DNA of 64,000 nt from Gonatopus flavifemur (Eukaryota; Arthropoda; Insecta; Hymenoptera; Dryinidae). The stretch covers positions 65,836,001 to 65,900,000 of the forward strand of contig JAFFJZ010000001.1 of NCBI GenBank assembly GCA_018340375.1, written 5' to 3'. The translations under genes and the position numbers were made by a program. Numbering within the stretch: the stretch's first letter is position 1; each line of letters opens with the position of its first letter. Below are positions 37,076 through 49,725 of this stretch, piece by piece. The notes under the pieces were generated by a model, which ran no database searches, was not told the DNA's origin, and saw nothing but the letters and a program-made list of their open reading frames with translations.

Positions 37076-38130
37076 CGTGATACGAAAATCTTGAACAAAA
37101 ACTGCAAATATTGTTATATCGAAATGAGAAAATCACATTGATAAACATTCAAAAATTCCATAAACATAATCGTGGAACATTTGGAGATTTCACATGCAGT
37201 TGATGGAATAAAAATCGACAAAGTTATTACGTATAGTATCCCATGTGGAAATTTACCAATGGTGCAAGACTGACCCAGCCTTGACCTGCAGTGCCTTGGG
37301 ATGAAGTTTGACTAAGTGCTGGAATGATAATATCCTTTCAGCAATTGGCGAGTCTCAATTTTGACGCCTAGTAGGACATTTTTGAACATTGATTTCAATT
37401 TTCATCGGGTGCTAATGAATTTCTTCTCCAAATACTCAGAAAGAGGACTTGGTGAATCAATGGTTCATTATTTCTGTGAAAAGGAATGTCTTTGCATAAG
37501 GTTACATCAACAAACTTGTGATAAGGGTGCACGAAAATATCATGAAAATTTGACTGAAATCGCATAATCCATCCAAAGGTCAAGAATTTTTGTGTATAGA
37601 AATAACTTCTTCAAAATCTGGATCAAATAAATCGATTTGTACAAAGAATCGATATTTCAACCAGAGAAGACGAAAGGAAATTGTGAAAACATTATATCGC
37701 TCTCAACAATATTGAAAAGCCGAAAATTTTCATTAATAACAAGTGATGTTTGACAGTATCGATGTCGTTTTATTGAAAATTTATCGAGTCCTTATTGAAT
37801 TGAATAAATATCGGATTGTTGCAAACAAAAATGCCACAGTGATACTCGAGAGTGGAACTCTTCCCGAATATTTAGAAACGAAATTAATTGACATACAATG
37901 AAAATTGAGTTGTAGACAAATTTTTGTCCATAAATACTTGGAAATATCCCCCTGTCCGTTGGTGTATGTTTGATTCAATGGTTCTGTCACGACAAGCAAT
38001 ACAAAAATTGTTCCATAAAACTAATGTTGGGTCAATCCTGAAACAATCCTGGCACAAACTTGCACCAACACTGTTCCAACGCTTTATCTTTGTATTGCCG
38101 ACACATGCACAATATTACCTCTATTTTTAA

Positions 38131-38321
38131 GAGCATTCCGTAGACCCTAGAGTTACTAGATTTCTCTACCCAAAATACTTGAAGAGGACTAAATAAAATG
38201 GGATAAAACATTGTTCCATGCAAATAGAAGGTCTGGTTGGTTATTTTATCCCATTTTATTTAGTCCTCTTCAAGTATTTTGGGTAGAGAGATCTAGTAAC
38301 TCTAGGGTCTACGGGATGCCC
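38131..38321. mobile_element. TTAA-flanked hairpin MITE
   Basis: A 191-bp palindrome between TTAA (38127-38130) and TTAA (38322-38325). Ends read GAGCATTCCGTAGACCC and, in reverse, GGGCATCCCGTAGACCC. The arms pair over about 80 bp and share ACCCAAAATACTTGAAGAGG. The TTAA flanks suggest a piggyBac-type enzyme. Confidence 0.75.
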
Positions 38322-38325
38322 TTAA

Positions 38326-39754
38326 TCAACGTTGGGTGAACATGAAGCCTCTAAGCTTGGCTGCTTCGCCTGACCCAAGCCGTAGTCCAAGCAGTTCGTA
38401 GTTAATATCGGCGAGATCGCTAAACGTTTACAAACATCAGAACTTGCATCAATAGGGTATCTCGTGTGTGTTCAATTGTGCGGTAGTCCGTGTAATAAGT
38501 TTTTTTTCAAGGATTCCATGGAATATTTCTTCTTGTACGCATCCGCGCTAAACAAACGAAATAGACGCACATATAAAATTTATCTATCGTAACAAGAGAG
38601 TTGATTAATTGCTGCTGTAGTAACAAATAAGTTGTTTTCAGTGTAGATTAAAGCCGATGGAATGTACCGTAACGGATGCGGTTGAATCATACGTATATAT
38701 AATGCGCGCACGCGTTTATTTCTTCTTTTATAAATAGAAGTGCATTATTTTAGAACTGAGCACGCGTCACGTGAGCTTTCATGTAAAGTCCAATGACGGA
38801 TTGTTTGAAGTAATAATTGAGTTCCCTCGTACCAATGATGCGATAAAAACGAAATGAATAATATATGTTGTTTGTGACTTGATGTACGAGAATTTCGATC
38901 GATCCCAAGATATTCCAAGACCTTATCACGTGGTATCATGAATCGAAGCTAATCAAATCACACGCGGCATGCGATGAAGGATGTTTCGTGAAAGTTTCAT
39001 TGAAAACAATAAGAAGAAAAAGGATTGTTGTTTTCGAATGGAATCGTCTTTAGGGTGGCATATCAATGGTACGTACAAATATATCGATCGATCAATTCAA
39101 AAGTATTATAAGTTTATCATTCGATTGATATCGTTCGATGAATAATAAAATGCAGAGTCTGTTCGTTGAGTTTGAATGATGGAAGTCATGACTTCAGTGT
39201 GTCTCCGATGACTTGAGAATTTTTTGAAATCTAATTTTGTTTTGTCTCTTCACGTATTACCTGTATTTCAATGCAAACAAGACGATACATACGGACACGT
39301 GAGTTTACATGCGAAAGGTAATCTTATAATACATGCATCGTGACTTTTTTTTTGCGTCGTGATCTATTACATGTTTATACACGTGATGTTGGAAAATATA
39401 TTCTTGATGATGTCTGATAATTCTTGGAGAGAACATAGTACGAATGAATTTTATTATTCTTTTCAAAAGGATAAAAAACCCAGGAGAGTTCATTTCGATT
39501 TCGAGGTCTTGCAACACTGAAACAGCTAAGAACGAATTCGAGTACTCGATCACCAACACGAAAATGTGATCAATATTATTTGGAAATCGAGAGTTTGGTG
39601 TTGCAGATACGATTTGTTAATTCAGATATGCTCTTGAATGTGTTGACACGCCTTTTTTTCATATAAAATTCATGATGCAAAATACTAATTCCCAAGCTCG
39701 TAATGCCAAGACTGACAATTGCACCATGATCGGCGTCAAGTTTTGCGTGGCTCA
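38326..39754. other. Intron sequence without genes
   Basis: A CCAAGC-rich scrap at 38330-38400, then unique sequence. CpG-containing words (ACGCGT, CACGTG) are more common at 38690-38960. No exon is supported. Confidence 0.3.
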
Positions 39755-39980
39755 CACTGAGAAAACGTTTGTTTCGGCGAAACAAAATTTTGGTTGAAAT
39801 GAACGCAAAAAAACTTTTTGATTGGCTGAAATAAAATTTATTTGTCTGTATGAAAGCCTTAATTATTGTGAATCAAATTCTGTTCACCCCAAATAAATTT
39901 GATTTCAGCCAACCAAAAATTTTCTTCGAGTTCATTTCAACCAAAATTTTGTTCGGTTGGAACAAACTGTGTTTCCAGTG
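39755..39980. mobile_element. Hairpin MITE (CACTGAGAAAACG)
   Basis: Ends are CACTGAGAAAACG and GTTTCCAGTG. The arms share AACAAAATTTTGGTTGAAAT and AAATAAATTTGATT, and pair along most of the 226 bp. Flanking bases do not give a clean TA duplication. Confidence 0.6.
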
Positions 39981-39984
39981 CTTT

Positions 39985-40590
39985 ATAGCTGACTAAACGT
40001 TAATAGAGTCTTGGACACCAATGTTAGGACCAAGTATATTTTGTCGTGTTTGATTTAATTTTCGTCAACCAAGCCTTGACCAATGCTTGGCCCGTCATAG
40101 CTAACCCAAACTTGATAGCGTCTTGAACTTTGATGCTAGGACCAAGCATACTTTGCCGTGTTGGATTCCCGATATATATGAAAGTTGAATGCTCAGCAGA
40201 GGACGTTACTATCATCCTAAACATTGACCTAGCATGATAAAAATGTTGGTAATTAGGCTGCACCTGGTGATAACTAGCATTGGTAACACCTTGGCTTATT
40301 AGCTTGGTAACATTGTTGGTTATTAAGCTACACCCGGTGAAGACTAGCATTGACTTGAACCTGTCATCAAGTTTGGTCAATTACTCACATAGAACCAATG
40401 TTGAATTTTAATATTGAACCAAGCTCGGATGCCAAGCATTGAACACTATTATCATCCCAGACATTAATCTAGTTTGATGATGCCGATGTTAGCAATCAAG
40501 CTAGGCCCGGTGTTGACTAGCATTGACTCAAGCTTGGCAAGTAGCATAGTAAGTTTGTCAAAGCCTACCTAGGTTATATTCTAGGTTGGG
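39985..40590. repeat. CCAAG-rich repeat region with direct copies
   Basis: Words such as AGGACCAAGTATATTTTG (near 40027) and AGGACCAAGCATACTTTG (near 40140) form direct copies about 114 bases apart. Further TTGGTAAC and AGCTACACC/AGCTAGGCCCGG blocks repeat. It belongs with the CCAAG-rich region at 23870-24720. Edges are undefined. Confidence 0.4.
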
Positions 40591-40599
40591 TTGTGTATG

Positions 40600-43500
40600 C
40601 CAGAAATGCTACTCATCTGATTTTGATGGAGTCTTTGGTTACTGGAGGAGGGTCAGAAACTTCTAGTAATGCTTTTCGTAAATGCTACCTTACAGAGCTG
40701 CCAGATGCACGTACAGCACCTGACATTTCTATGTTGCCTCTACGTTGCCTCCACGTGGAATCTTCGTTCATCCACGGACACCATTTATCCACGTAGAGTC
40801 GACGGAGATGTGACGTAGAAATCGGTGAATAGGATGATTGATACGTGCTTAGAATCTTCAAAAGAGGCTGTTGTAGATTATAATTTTCTCAACTTGTTGA
40901 TTGCATACTGTGCGCATCATTATTTCTCTTGGAAAATTTCTTCACAAAATATTCGTTCCCTGGTGAAAATGGAGGGTATAGAGGACCTGGAAACCTAATC
41001 AAACAGTCATGCAAACGCCATTTAAGAGGGGATTGAAACATTTTTACGCATACGCAACGGGATGTTCTGTTTCTTCCCAAGAGTTTGTGAAATCAATGAG
41101 AACATTGAGATTGTGAGGATATTCATCCTCTTATGGAGAAATTTTAAAGAAAATTTATAAACATATGACTCCAGTTTTATGGTTTTGTTAGTTGATGTTC
41201 TTTTTTTTTATCAATTTTTCAGGGCATATTCCAAGGAAAATCTAGAATTAACCGAAACACTGAGTACCCAGGATTTAGAACAGAAAAAAACCCCGAGTGG
41301 AAACATTTTCATAATTATGTGTAATTTATATATAATTCAATACAGTTTATACATAAATTTTCTTAAAAACTTGCCATTATGTTAACCGTTTGTAAGTTTC
41401 AGAAGTAACCGTTTTCTTGTAGAACTAACTTTTTGGTTAGAACTGGCCCTTAAAATATGCCCTGCAATTTTTATAAAATTAGTGAATTTTCACCCTGAAA
41501 AAGTACAAAAAATATTGAATATTCTCTGTTAAAATTAAGAAAAGAAGTTCAAATTGAATAATTCCCTGGAAACTATTTCGATATCAGTAAATAGATTGAA
41601 ACATCCTCAGAGTATTTCCATTGAAATATACAATTCTTATTGTATGAAACGTATCTGCATTCTTATTCGTTTGTTTCGTCGTTATCAAGATTCGTGCGCA
41701 CGTTTCATATCTTCCAACCGCGTGATTCTTTGTCGTTATCGTATACGCACGAATGTGAGTTGGCATGCATGCGTTATGGGGCATTCTCGCACGTACGTGT
41801 GCGTTTAGTATTTTATTCTCTTCCCTCCTTTCTTTCCAAGAAATGATCGTTGTATTTTCACGTGACATAGACGAGTTATCGTTAATCGTCTTATTGTTCG
41901 TACTTGTAACATGTATTCTCGCACGAAAATGTCAAGTGTTGAAATAAATTCCATCGTTCTTACGAGGAGAAGCCGAGGAGATTTCAGTGAATCAAAAGAA
42001 AAGTCAGGGACCAATTCCTGAGCTCGGGTCCATGGAATTTCACAGATAATTCGTATGTTGCGGGAGATACTATGTAGGATTCCTTGTAACTGAAACGATC
42101 GTTGGAACGTACAATGTAACTATCTTGAAGGTTTTTAGGACTTGTCTCATGTTATTCGTGCCAAACCCCAACACGTGGCACGTCATCATGTTTGCCTCGC
42201 TTGATTGATTTATGAAGCTGTAAGCGTCAGTTTGCACAAGCGTCGAAATACGTGCAAAAACAAAATATCAGATTCTCTGCATCAGTTTTGTTTTATGTTC
42301 ATCTTATGTGCACTATCGCCTCAAAATACATAAATATGTGCAGTACTTTTTTTTACATCGATCTTTGACTCATCCTATCCTGATTTTCATACAAACTTTA
42401 TAATTACAGATGAATATACGATTGGTATTAGAACGGTACGTCTAAGTTCTTACACTTCATAGGTGTTGGTTTTCATGATGCAAATGTGATTTGGAGACCG
42501 AGAAAGATACTCGCCCTGGTAACGCATATCGGCTATTGCTCAATGTATTTTTTCTTTTCTCTCCGGTATGAAACACTGTAAGAACGTCCTTCGACGACCT
42601 TTCTGCTGCCCACAACCGAGACGACAAGCGACAGCTCGTGTGTTGTCATCCATGGCTCTGTTGCGTATGTAACTCACTTTTACATTATTATACTTGGGAT
42701 CACGCACGAATCGCACGTGTGAGAGCTTGGCTGAAATTTCTTCAGACGAGTATTCGAAGAGTGGGCGCAAAACGGAGAAAATAATCGTATTCTTGTGTAT
42801 CATTCATATAGTTCTGCATACTTTATAATGCCTACGACCAATTACATACGACTATATGAAACTTGTTTTATTTAATGGATAGTTCGTATATCAAAACCGA
42901 CCGATAAATCGGCGGAACTAGCATTGTATTAACCGTAGCTTTATAAAACATCGCTTCTTTGATACCATGTTCCAGTGCCCGCTTAAGTGCTCTTATTTGT
43001 CATTCTGATTCGAAAGAAATATTAGACTTATCTCTTGGAATGCTGTAACTTGGGCGATGCGATTTATAATTCGTTACATACCGGCAATATCGATTACCTG
43101 GTAGAGATGAAATTGAAAAATATACATCTTGATGGATTTATTTGATTCTTATTCCGTAGAGGCTCTTCATGGAGTATGCTTTTTGAATCGAGAAATCTTT
43201 GAGTTGTATTCAATTGTTTCACTTGAACTGCTGAGACTTAGACCCCCGTGCTGGATGAAGCTTCTCACGTTTGAATGATGAAGCGAAGAAACAAATAACC
43301 ATATAACTATGGATAAAAGATACCTCGAATGCCGACGAACATTGTTTCGACAATGCATATATAAACATGAAATTATGTGTAAAATCTTCAGCCTCTTGTG
43401 ACACTTTCTATGCAAGAGTGTGCGCACGTGCGTGAGTTAGCTTGTTCTATTTTGCGTTAGGTGTGGTTTACGTAGCATACTAACGCGGAAAAGTGAACGT

Positions 43501-44640
43501 GTATGAAGGTACGTGGAGCTGCAAATGTATGCGTGAGACAGGCAGTAAGGTCGACGAAGGACGTATATCGTGATTCCATGAAGCCCAGATTCCGATCTCG
43601 ATGGAAACCGATTGCTCGCCATCGACACTCCCTTCATGGACGCGGTTGGCGGCTCGTTAAAGCCTCTCCATCGCAATCGAAATTCATAAATACCTTCTAC
43701 CTACATACATTTTTAATCTTGCAAATTCCTCACATTGGTTGTGATTGAAGAAAATATAATGGCACATGGATTATGTCAAAGCAGAAGTAGATCCAGTCTC
43801 TAGTAAATGGATTTTCGTAACGATGAAATTGTCGGGATTGATGAATATTCCTTCGAAGCTAAGAATACCTCAGTGAATTTCTTGTAGGGAAGAGATGAGG
43901 ATAATTTTGTTTTCGTTCTAGATGGAGACAAAAGTATCGTAGGCATAGCAAACAGGAATGTTTTTATTCCTAAAGTTTTATTTTATAACATAAAAAGCTT
44001 AGGCATAGGAATTAAAGATCATTTCTGTGATGACATCTCCGTTTAGTGGTCCCGAGTCGAAAAATGTAGACTGTTGATATCTTCTATAAAATATCCTAAG
44101 AATGAATCCTTCTTCGGTACCGATTGTATCCTATTCTATAAAAATTGTGATCTCTTTTCGTTTGGAATTTTCAATAGAAGAACGACAGCCCCGATTTTGA
44201 AATAGATCATAATTTTTATATGGAAGAGGATAAATTCAGGATCTTTCACAGACGATGAGGACGGTCCAGATGTTCCGATTTGGGATGCTACCCTTGGTTT
44301 CAACGAGTACTCGAATTGTAGGCTCAGTCTACTAATTTGAAATGTTGTTTGTCATTATCAAAACGGGAAGATATTTTATTACAACAGCAATGCATTCTTT
44401 AGATTTTGTCTGAAATTGATTTCCAATGTTGATCCATTCAAGAGATTATGTCACTGCTTCTATCAAGTCAAAAGTTATATAAATTATACATAATTTTGAA
44501 AATTTTGTCACTCAAATGCTAATTGATAATAAGGATTGTTCAATCAAATCGATGCTCTTCCATAAAAGATTTGTATAAAATACAGACAAAAATTGTATAT
44601 CATTTCTATAAAAAAGACGTGATTTTTTCAAGAATCCTTA
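40600..44640. other. Mostly unique intron sequence, CpG-rich in parts
   Basis: This stretch has few transposon signs. CCCTGGTGAAAATGGAG at 40960 matches the end of the foldback family at 49394-50399, so a lone terminus lies there. CpG-dense parts at about 41690-41960, 42160-42270, 42560-42760 and 43415-43680 contain words such as CACGTACGTG. They could be regulatory. I see no convincing exon: frames are short and lack matching splice signals. Confidence 0.35.
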
Positions 44641-44644
44641 TCAC

Positions 44645-46171
44645 TAGTCGGCAAAGGTCGGATTAAACCGGGTACCAGAACTTCAATCGGTCATAGAGAA
44701 GTTCCTATTAGCAATGGATTAACCAACCAAAGCTTTTCAGTTTCCTTATTCATTCATTAACAACATACTATTATTCTTATATTGTTGTAAAATTCATGCA
44801 ATTTTCCTTACATTCGTTCTAATCGAAAGGTACAAAAACCCGGTTCCACTCTATGGTTAGGGTAAAACCGGGTACTCGTTTAAATCAATGCAAAACATTT
44901 CTGGATGGTGAAATTTACAGCACCAACTGCTGAATTTGATAAAAATTTTAGAAAACAGACATGAGTCGTGTTGGAAAATTGATATATTTTGACCAACTAA
45001 GAAGAAATTGTTCAGAGAAAGAATTTTTTCGCGGTCAACTCAGTTAAGAATAAAAGTTGCAGGCACGCACAAAGAAAAAAAACATAAGTTTTGTTAAATC
45101 TTCCATAAATTGGAAGATAAAATCTCAAGTACTCGGTTTGAGCCCACAATAACTTGTTGAGGTCAATATGGCTTAGATAGATTATGCGTTGCTTTAAGCC
45201 TCTTCCCTAGTAGAAATTTTGATATGGAAAACATCAGGTCCACATCAGGCATGCCTGATTTCTGTTCAGGGCCTGACTTGAGTATCTGACAAAGCCCTGA
45301 CAAAAATGTACCGCAGAGAAAAGACAAGGTACTGATCAGGAAAACCAAACGTTTCCCCATCAGGATCTGATCAGGGTAGTAATTGAATTCTCAATCAGGA
45401 CCTGATCCGGGTGGTAGCGGAATTCCCAATCACGACCTCATCTAAGCTATATTCTAACATTCAATTTAATTTTCATGGAATTCACTTTTCATAAAATTAT
45501 TTGGACCTCCCCCAACAGAAGAAATTCTGCTGACGATCCAAATAGACCTCAGTTGAACATTTAAAAAAGACAGGTAAATTTCTGTGAAAATTCTGAATAA
45601 TTTGATGTATTCATCGTTCTGAATTCATCAGGTCCTGATTTGGCTGTCTTGTCGGTTATCACATGATTGAAATACGGATGAGTCAAGGCAATCCTGATCA
45701 GGTTGTGATAGGAATACCATGTTTGAGTTACTGAAAGGGAGAATCTGACTGGGATCTGTCAACAACCTTGCGTTACATTGTTGTAAGCTCCTAAACAGGA
45801 TGCCATGTCAGGACCTGATAAGGTAATTAAAAGTTTCCCTTAAACAGGAGTTCCCTATTGCAGCCTTACGAGGGCCATGCTTCTAGTAGGGCAAATTTCT
45901 CTGGCGAATTTCTACTAGGGTTTCTTGAGAGAGTGGTGAGGCACTTGAAACTCACTACGCAAATACAAGACCTCTGACAATTTTTTCGCAGCAAATTTCA
46001 AAGAACGTTATAAGAGAGAAAGAGCGTTGCATCGATGCTGTTGTCCTCTCCAACTGCTCAAAATATTTACTGCTACTAGTCCAAGCGTTTGCTGTCAGAA
46101 AGAAGCACTAATCAGGGAGATATTGAGGTACCCGATTTGACCCACCTACCCGGTTTTATCCGACTCTCCCC
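44645..46171. repeat. Possible element with AACCGGGTA ends
   Basis: The left edge carries GGTCGGATTAAACCGGGTAC and the right edge, in reverse, AGTCGGATAAAACCGGGTAG. GGTAAAACCGGGTAC recurs inside near 44870. The arrangement suggests an old inverted-repeat element split by the 45205-45920 insertion. The exact ends are uncertain. Confidence 0.35.
45205..45920. mobile_element. CCCTAGTAGAAATT element rich in ATCAGGACCTGAT
   Basis: Ends are 14-bp perfect inverted copies of CCCTAGTAGAAATT. Inside, ATCAGG and CCTGAT, often joined as the palindrome ATCAGGTCCTGAT, recur at least ten times. The CCCTAG ends recall the element at 34556-35871, so the two may share a class. No coding sequence. Target duplication unclear. 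Confidence 0.55.
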
Positions 46172-46637
46172 TATTGAATTATATGAATTGTTTAAAAGTA
46201 TTTACACTACAAACGCGTTGATACAGAAGCCTCCAATAAGTGTTTTGTATTTTGCGATAATAAATATAACGATTTCATGTCTCAATACCTTGCAGGCGTT
46301 GGAACCATGTTTTTTTAAACGCTTATAAGTGCCTCGTAGGATTCTGGTGAGGTACTTGCAAGTGTCTAGTATTTGGCTAGTTAAACGTTACAAAACTTTT
46401 CAATAACTAGAGCACTCCTACTTGGGTTGCAGTGGATATCATGAACTTGTTTAAGAGATATCTTGAGACATCAGTTATTAAGTAGAACTATTTTCAGACT
46501 ATTTCAAAATGTCTTATGCAACACCTTTAGACATTTTTTTAACCCCTTGAATTGTTCTTACGTCTGTTAGATGTTCCAAATATCTGTAAAAGCTGTTTTT
46601 AAGAGCCTTCCGTAGATATTTTCGAAGAAATTTTCTA

Positions 46638-46866
46638 CACGGAGAAAAAAATAGCGCATGAGCACCGATCACATATGTTATCAATCGTAAGGAGATATTC
46701 TTGAAATTAAAGCATGAACCTATCCGCTTATCTCGTGCAGCAATGCGATAAGTGCATAGGTTCATATTCTTATTGCAAGGAGTTCCACGGAATAAACCGG
46801 TGAAACTTCTTGCGATTGATACGTCATCGGTGCTCATGTGCTAGTTCCTAGATTTTTTTCTCTGTG
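46638..46866. mobile_element. TA-flanked hairpin MITE
   Basis: A 229-bp palindrome between TA dinucleotides. Ends are CACGGAGAAAAAAATAG and TTTTTTTCTCTGTG. Arms share GAGCACCGAT/ATCGGTGCTC, CAATCG and ATGAACCTAT. The minus-strand reading frame across it is a by-product of the repeat. Confidence 0.7.
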
Positions 46867-46894
46867 TAGGAATGTTTTGAAATTCAGGATCTTA

Positions 46895-47582
46895 CCCAAT
46901 AAACACACACACGTTATTTCAACGTTGAAAGGACGTTGGACTGTCAAACGGACGTCAGTCGTTGATTTCATAACGTTGATTTCTAGTTGAAATTTGATGG
47001 GGAAATAGACGACCTGGAATTACGTTTTGATGACGTGTAATTTAAACTAATATTCAAAAATAACCATCAAACGACGTCCTCAAAAAACGTGTTTTGGACG
47101 GGTTTGAATCCCGCGTTTAAAACGTGTTCATAACACCTTATGTTTACCCAGAAAAATAGTTTACTTGAATATAAACCTACTACACATTTCATTGCATTCA
47201 ATGAAATTTTACTCGATTCAAGTAAATTTTATTTGAAATTATTAAAAGTTTATTTGAATGGAATACATTTTTTATTTGATTCAACTAAAACTCTAGTAGG
47301 TTCATATTTGAGTAGAAATTTAATTGATTCAAACAAAGTTTAATCAATTGAAATAAATTCAAATATAAATTTCTCTGGGTGTAGAACCATCATTAGGACA
47401 CGTCAATATTTGACGTCTTTTAAACGATGTTCAAACCGTTGATATGACGTTATTTTATGGTTGAAAAACACGTGATCTGCCGCGACATTTTTACGTCGAA
47501 TCAACGCAAGAATATTACTAAATCACAACGTGTGGTTATTGACTGTTTTTGACGTTTTTAAAACGTGCGTGTGTTTACTGGG
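46895..47582. mobile_element. CCCAGTAAACACACGCACGTT element
   Basis: TA-flanked, with ends CCCAATAAACACACACACGTT-like on the left and CCCAGTAAACACACGCACG in reverse on the right (two mismatches). The arms are rich in AACGT and GACGT words in both directions. A second TA-flanked MITE (47147-47381) sits in its middle. Without it the element would be about 450 bp. Non-coding. Confidence 0.65.
47147..47381. mobile_element. Nested MITE with CCCAGA ends
   Basis: Ends are CCCAGAAAAATAG and, in reverse, CACCCAGAGAAATTTATA, next to TA on each side. Arms share TTGAATATAAACCTACTA-like sequence and AAATTTTACT. It splits the 46895-47582 element. Confidence 0.65.
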
Positions 47583-48072
47583 TAGTAGATCCAACAAATG
47601 GGAAATGCAGATCTATCAGTTGCTCCAGCGAAGATTCGCTGTGCGGTCTTCCACGACTCGCAAAATTAAATAAATTCTGAACTTCCGGAGTGGAGCCGCG
47701 TCTTATATCGGTTGGTTGCCGAGGTTTCGCCATCATGGCAGTTGGCTTCCGAAGAAGCCCTGAGTACCGCCCTGAATAAACCAGCTGCAACGATGGCGAA
47801 ACGTCGGCAACCAACCGATACAAGACGTGGCTCCACTCCGGAAGCTCAATATTTATTCAATAATGCAGATCTACGTAGATTTAAGCTAATAAAAATTTCA
47901 CGTTAATTTAATTGCAATTTGCGTGCATCAATTGTCCATTCCCTTCACTTTCAGATGGTTCCAAAGCATTAATGAAATCTTCAAAGATCTCAATAATTCT
48001 AAGTCACCCTGGAAAGCATTAATTTTCCCATTTTTTCAGATCTAGGTGAATCTAAATTGATTTTTTCCAGGC
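47583..48072. repeat. AGATCT-rich repeat, split copy
   Basis: The left piece (47583-47615) ends AATGCAGATCTA and the right piece starts with the same 12 bases (47862-47873). The right piece runs through CTACGTAGATTTAAG to GATCTAGGTGAATC and TTTTTTCC. Between them lies a 246-bp insertion. Same family as 7840-8085 and 12585-12735. Confidence 0.5.
47616..47861. mobile_element. Insertion with inverted GATGGCGAAACGTCGG copies
   Basis: Two arms of about 60 bp (47681-47740 and 47786-47845) face each other. Each reads GATGGCGAAAC, then CGGCAACCAACCGATA, AAGACG and GGCTCCACTCCGGAAG. GATGGCGAAACGTCGGCAA resembles terminal sequences I associate with Penelope-like retroelements, whose terminal repeats can be inverted. 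The 12-bp duplication AATGCAGATCTA at both edges fits a retroelement insertion better than a TA or 8-bp DNA transposon. The short frames in both directions are not genes. Confidence 0.4.
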
Positions 48073-49393
48073 TTTTAGACGTAGGAAGAATTTAAAAGAT
48101 GTTCAAAAGTGTTGAATAAGGCATCCCAAATGTCTCTAAAAGACATTGCGAGACAAAAAATGTTTATTGGCCATTGACACCTCTTTGAATATTTTAAAAA
48201 ATTCTCTGAATATAACATTCATGTTCCATGCAAATTCAGACCATTTCCTTCCCGACGTCTCATCTAGTTATTTCTGAAAAATAAGAAAGAATGAGAACCA
48301 ATTAGAGTTCGTAAACATTCTTGGACGATTCTTGATATGGGAATCCATACGCGTGTAATTGCCACTTCTATTAATGGAGTGTAACCTGCACCGATGTCTC
48401 TCACTGTTACGAAAACTCTGGGCTATGTCTGTGTTGAACGCATACACAGCTACCTCGACGTACATATACGACGTGCATAAAACGTAAATGAAGCACAGGA
48501 CGTTTGTGTCGTGCTAACTTGGTCTTATTACACCGAACGTATGTGAGTTGTCGGTACTATACATTGCACAGGTGTGCATAAACATACACCGCACGACCGT
48601 GATAGGGTTTTGCGGAGAGGGGAGAGCAAAAGGCAAGGAGTGATAAGGTGGGGACGGGGGAACTCGAGTCACATGCCGGAAAATATTAACCACGTGCAGA
48701 TACACGAGGTTCTAGGCTATAACCCGTTTGTCGTAACTATGCACGAGTATGTATATCACATTACCGATAAAGTTTTGTCATCTTTATTCATTTTTTTTTC
48801 CTCTACGTTTTTATACTCGTTACAATAATAGACAATGGTCTCTCCGTCTAGTTCTTTGAAAACAAAACAAGCAGAGTAAAAAATCAGACAAGTTTTGAAT
48901 TGGATTAGCAGTTGGCGGTTCGTAATCAACGTACCACCGACGTCTGCATTCTTGTGTTCCAATGCAACAAAGGCGTGGTGTATGATTTTGATATATAGAA
49001 AGAAACAAAACACACTTATCAACGTAATAAACAAAAATTGCTCAGATTAAAACAGTTGGATTTCTCTCAATTGAGAGATCATGATTTATTAGTGTTATTA
49101 GAGAACTTTAATTACGCGTGATTGTGAATCCGCTATTTTTTCTTGTTTAGAGAAGATAAAGCATTATTGTATTTTCTCAAATGTCATTATTATCGAAAGG
49201 ATTTCGTCTTGAGCGGTATTCGATTTTTTTTTCATATGTTACAATGATCGTTGAATGATATTTCATCTGAGATTAACAATGATATCTCTGAATTCGAGAT
49301 AACATTTTGTAATATCATCATCATTATGAAGTAACCAGTCTTATGACTGGTTTGAAGAAATCCGCCAACCTTGTTTATTATCCGCTCAACGCT
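48073..49393. other. Intron sequence, partly CpG-rich
   Basis: The stretch 48330-48740 is CpG-dense (ACGTACATATACGACGTGC-like words) and free of transposon ends, so it is a candidate control region. The remainder is AT-rich. No exon is supported. Confidence 0.35.
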
Positions 49394-49725
49394 TCCCTGT
49401 TGAAAATATACGCTCGTAGGAAACGCATTCGGAGCTGAGAAGAAACATGAAAAGGTTCCAATTTCCCTGGGGAAAATGAAGCGTATACACAAAGCGAGAA
49501 GGAAACGTATACGAAGCGAAAAACGTTTCAACTCCCTCTTTCTGGAGCGTATGATATCCGCTTGCTGGAAAGTCATCGAATCATACGTTCTGTTTACGTT
49601 TTATAAACTTCCGATCCCGTTTCGCATATGCTTCATGTAACGTAATAGTAGGTTATATGGAGCGTATGCGAGTCATACCTGTTCTAACTTCAAAAATAAC
49701 ATCTCTCAGCACTGGATGTCAACGA

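Noticed and set aside
40024..40380. A 118-codon minus-strand frame
   Set aside because: It is produced by the CCAAG-rich direct repeats; no domain.
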